A stretch of DNA of 36,605 nucleotides from Myxococcales bacterium (GTDB lineage Bacteria; Myxococcota_A; Polyangia; Polyangiales; Polyangiaceae): the NCBI GenBank assembly GCA_023248735.1, contig JAHFDY010000023.1, forward strand, positions 1 to 36,605, read 5' to 3'. The translations under genes and the position numbers were made by a program. Shown here one piece after another: positions 36,039 through 36,605 of this stretch. The notes under the pieces are model-generated. The model saw only the letters and a list, made by a program, of their open reading frames with translations. It made no database searches and had not been told where the DNA came from. Position 1 is the first letter of the stretch, and every line of letters begins with the position of its first letter.

Positions 36039-36110
36039 GGGGAAGAAGGTAAACGTTTCTCAACGAGCTTGCCTTCTCGATCGACGCGTGAACAAATTCT
36101 CGATTTCGAC

Positions 36111-36605
36111 GTGGGAAAAATCATTCTTGGAGATGCGCTTTCGGTGCTGCCGACCCTCGCGGAAGGGTTCGCGGATCTCGTCTACGTCGATCCGCCGTTC
36201 AATACAGGACACGTCCAAGAACGAAAGCGCATCAAAACGACGCGCAACGATGGGGAGGGAACACGCAAGGGCTTCGGTGGCGCGAAATATGTAACCACTG
36301 CGGTTTCAACGTCGTCGTACGCCGATCAGTTCGACGACTACCTTGCCTTTCTGATGCCGCGTCTCGAAGCTGCGGTGCGGTGTCTTACAAAGGTGGGTTC
36401 ACTTTTCGTCCATCTCGATTTTCGCGAGGTCCACTACGTCAAGGTTGCTCTTGATCAGATGCTCGGACGCGCCTCATTCATCAACGAGATCATTTGGGCT
36501 TACGACTACGGCGCACGCAGCCGCTCGAAGTGGTCGGCAAAGCACGACACTATCCTTTGGTACGCGCGCGATCCAAAACAGTACATCTTCAATTACGAAT
36601 CGATC
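36111..36605 (+). CDS. Partial DNA methyltransferase (N-terminus; cut by right edge)
   Basis: The frame stays open to the window end, giving 165 residues. KIILGDALSVLPTL and LVYVDPPFNTG (catalytic DPPF at 27-30) are the opening of an N6-adenine or N4-cytosine DNA methyltransferase. FVHLDFREVHYVKVALDQ and INEIIWAYDYG follow as in type III Mod-like and related beta-class enzymes. The AdoMet-binding FxGxG motif would lie beyond the edge. The start is uncertain: GTG at 36111 is chosen because the conserved part begins there, and TTG at 36069 is possible; neither has a good ribosome-binding site. Whether it belongs to a restriction system cannot be seen. Confidence 0.85.
   Translation, partial: MGKIILGDALSVLPTLAEGFADLVYVDPPFNTGHVQERKRIKTTRNDGEGTRKGFGGAKYVTTAVSTSSYADQFDDYLAFLMPRLEAAVRCLTKVGSLFVHLDFREVHYVKVALDQMLGRASFINEIIWAYDYGARSRSKWSAKHDTILWYARDPKQYIFNYESI

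Overview
The window reads as chromosomal DNA of a myxobacterium, most likely of the order Polyangiales (Myxococcota). The grounds are a high G+C bias at third codon positions, a eukaryote-like Ser/Thr kinase beside an FHA-domain enhancer-binding protein, a PilZ protein of the Myxococcus type, an RCC1-repeat protein, and an unusual number of predicted lipoproteins (about a dozen) whose mature N-termini are rich in Ser, Asp, Ala and Thr. This is inference from gene content; no 16S rRNA or species marker is present. About 27 protein genes (two cut by the window edges) and one tRNA are supported. No insertion sequence, prophage, integrase or CRISPR array was seen.

Layout. 1-2500: three lipoproteins of unknown function. 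2497-4967 (minus): a translationally coupled set of Ser/Thr kinase, TPR/PEGA membrane protein and lipoprotein. Divergent from the kinase by only 30 bp is a plus-strand run 4998-8208 with overlapping stop and start codons: FHA-AAA+-Fis regulator, ChrB-like chromate-response protein, and an exported ChrC-like superoxide dismutase. No chrA chromate transporter is seen. tRNA-Leu(UAG) (minus) and rlmH (plus) follow. 8840-13545 (minus): hemolysin-III family membrane protein, a short acyl-CoA-dehydrogenase-like protein, an RCC1 lipoprotein, a SpoU/TrmH-type RNA methyltransferase and another lipoprotein. A hexanucleotide microsatellite forms most of the spacer between the first two.

13683-20830 carries both glutamate synthase subunits, gltB and gltD, separated by a minus-strand polysaccharide-deacetylase-like lipoprotein gene. 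Then come a GT2 glycosyltransferase with an extra N-terminal domain, a ribonuclease E/G with an insertion of about 325 residues inside its S1 domain, a PilZ protein and a cytosolic Fe-type superoxide dismutase.

26054-31545 (minus) is a probable operon: von Willebrand A (VWA) lipoprotein, lipoprotein with a class I glutamine-amidotransferase-like domain, glutamine-synthetase-like ligase, and iron-type alcohol dehydrogenase. Divergent from it are two tandem paralogous VWA lipoproteins (32004-34864). The right end holds a ferritin-like diiron protein, a proline-rich lipoprotein with a duplicated nonapeptide motif (both minus), and the start of a DNA methyltransferase cut by the window edge.

Themes: nitrogen assimilation (GOGAT plus a GS-like enzyme), oxidative or metal stress (ChrB/ChrC, SodB, ferritin-like protein), signalling (kinase/FHA regulator, PilZ) and a large cell-surface lipoprotein complement. 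The parts most likely to be under-described are the chrB-chrC operon without chrA under a kinase/FHA pair, the VWA/amidotransferase/GS-like/alcohol dehydrogenase cluster, and the RNase E/G S1 insertion.
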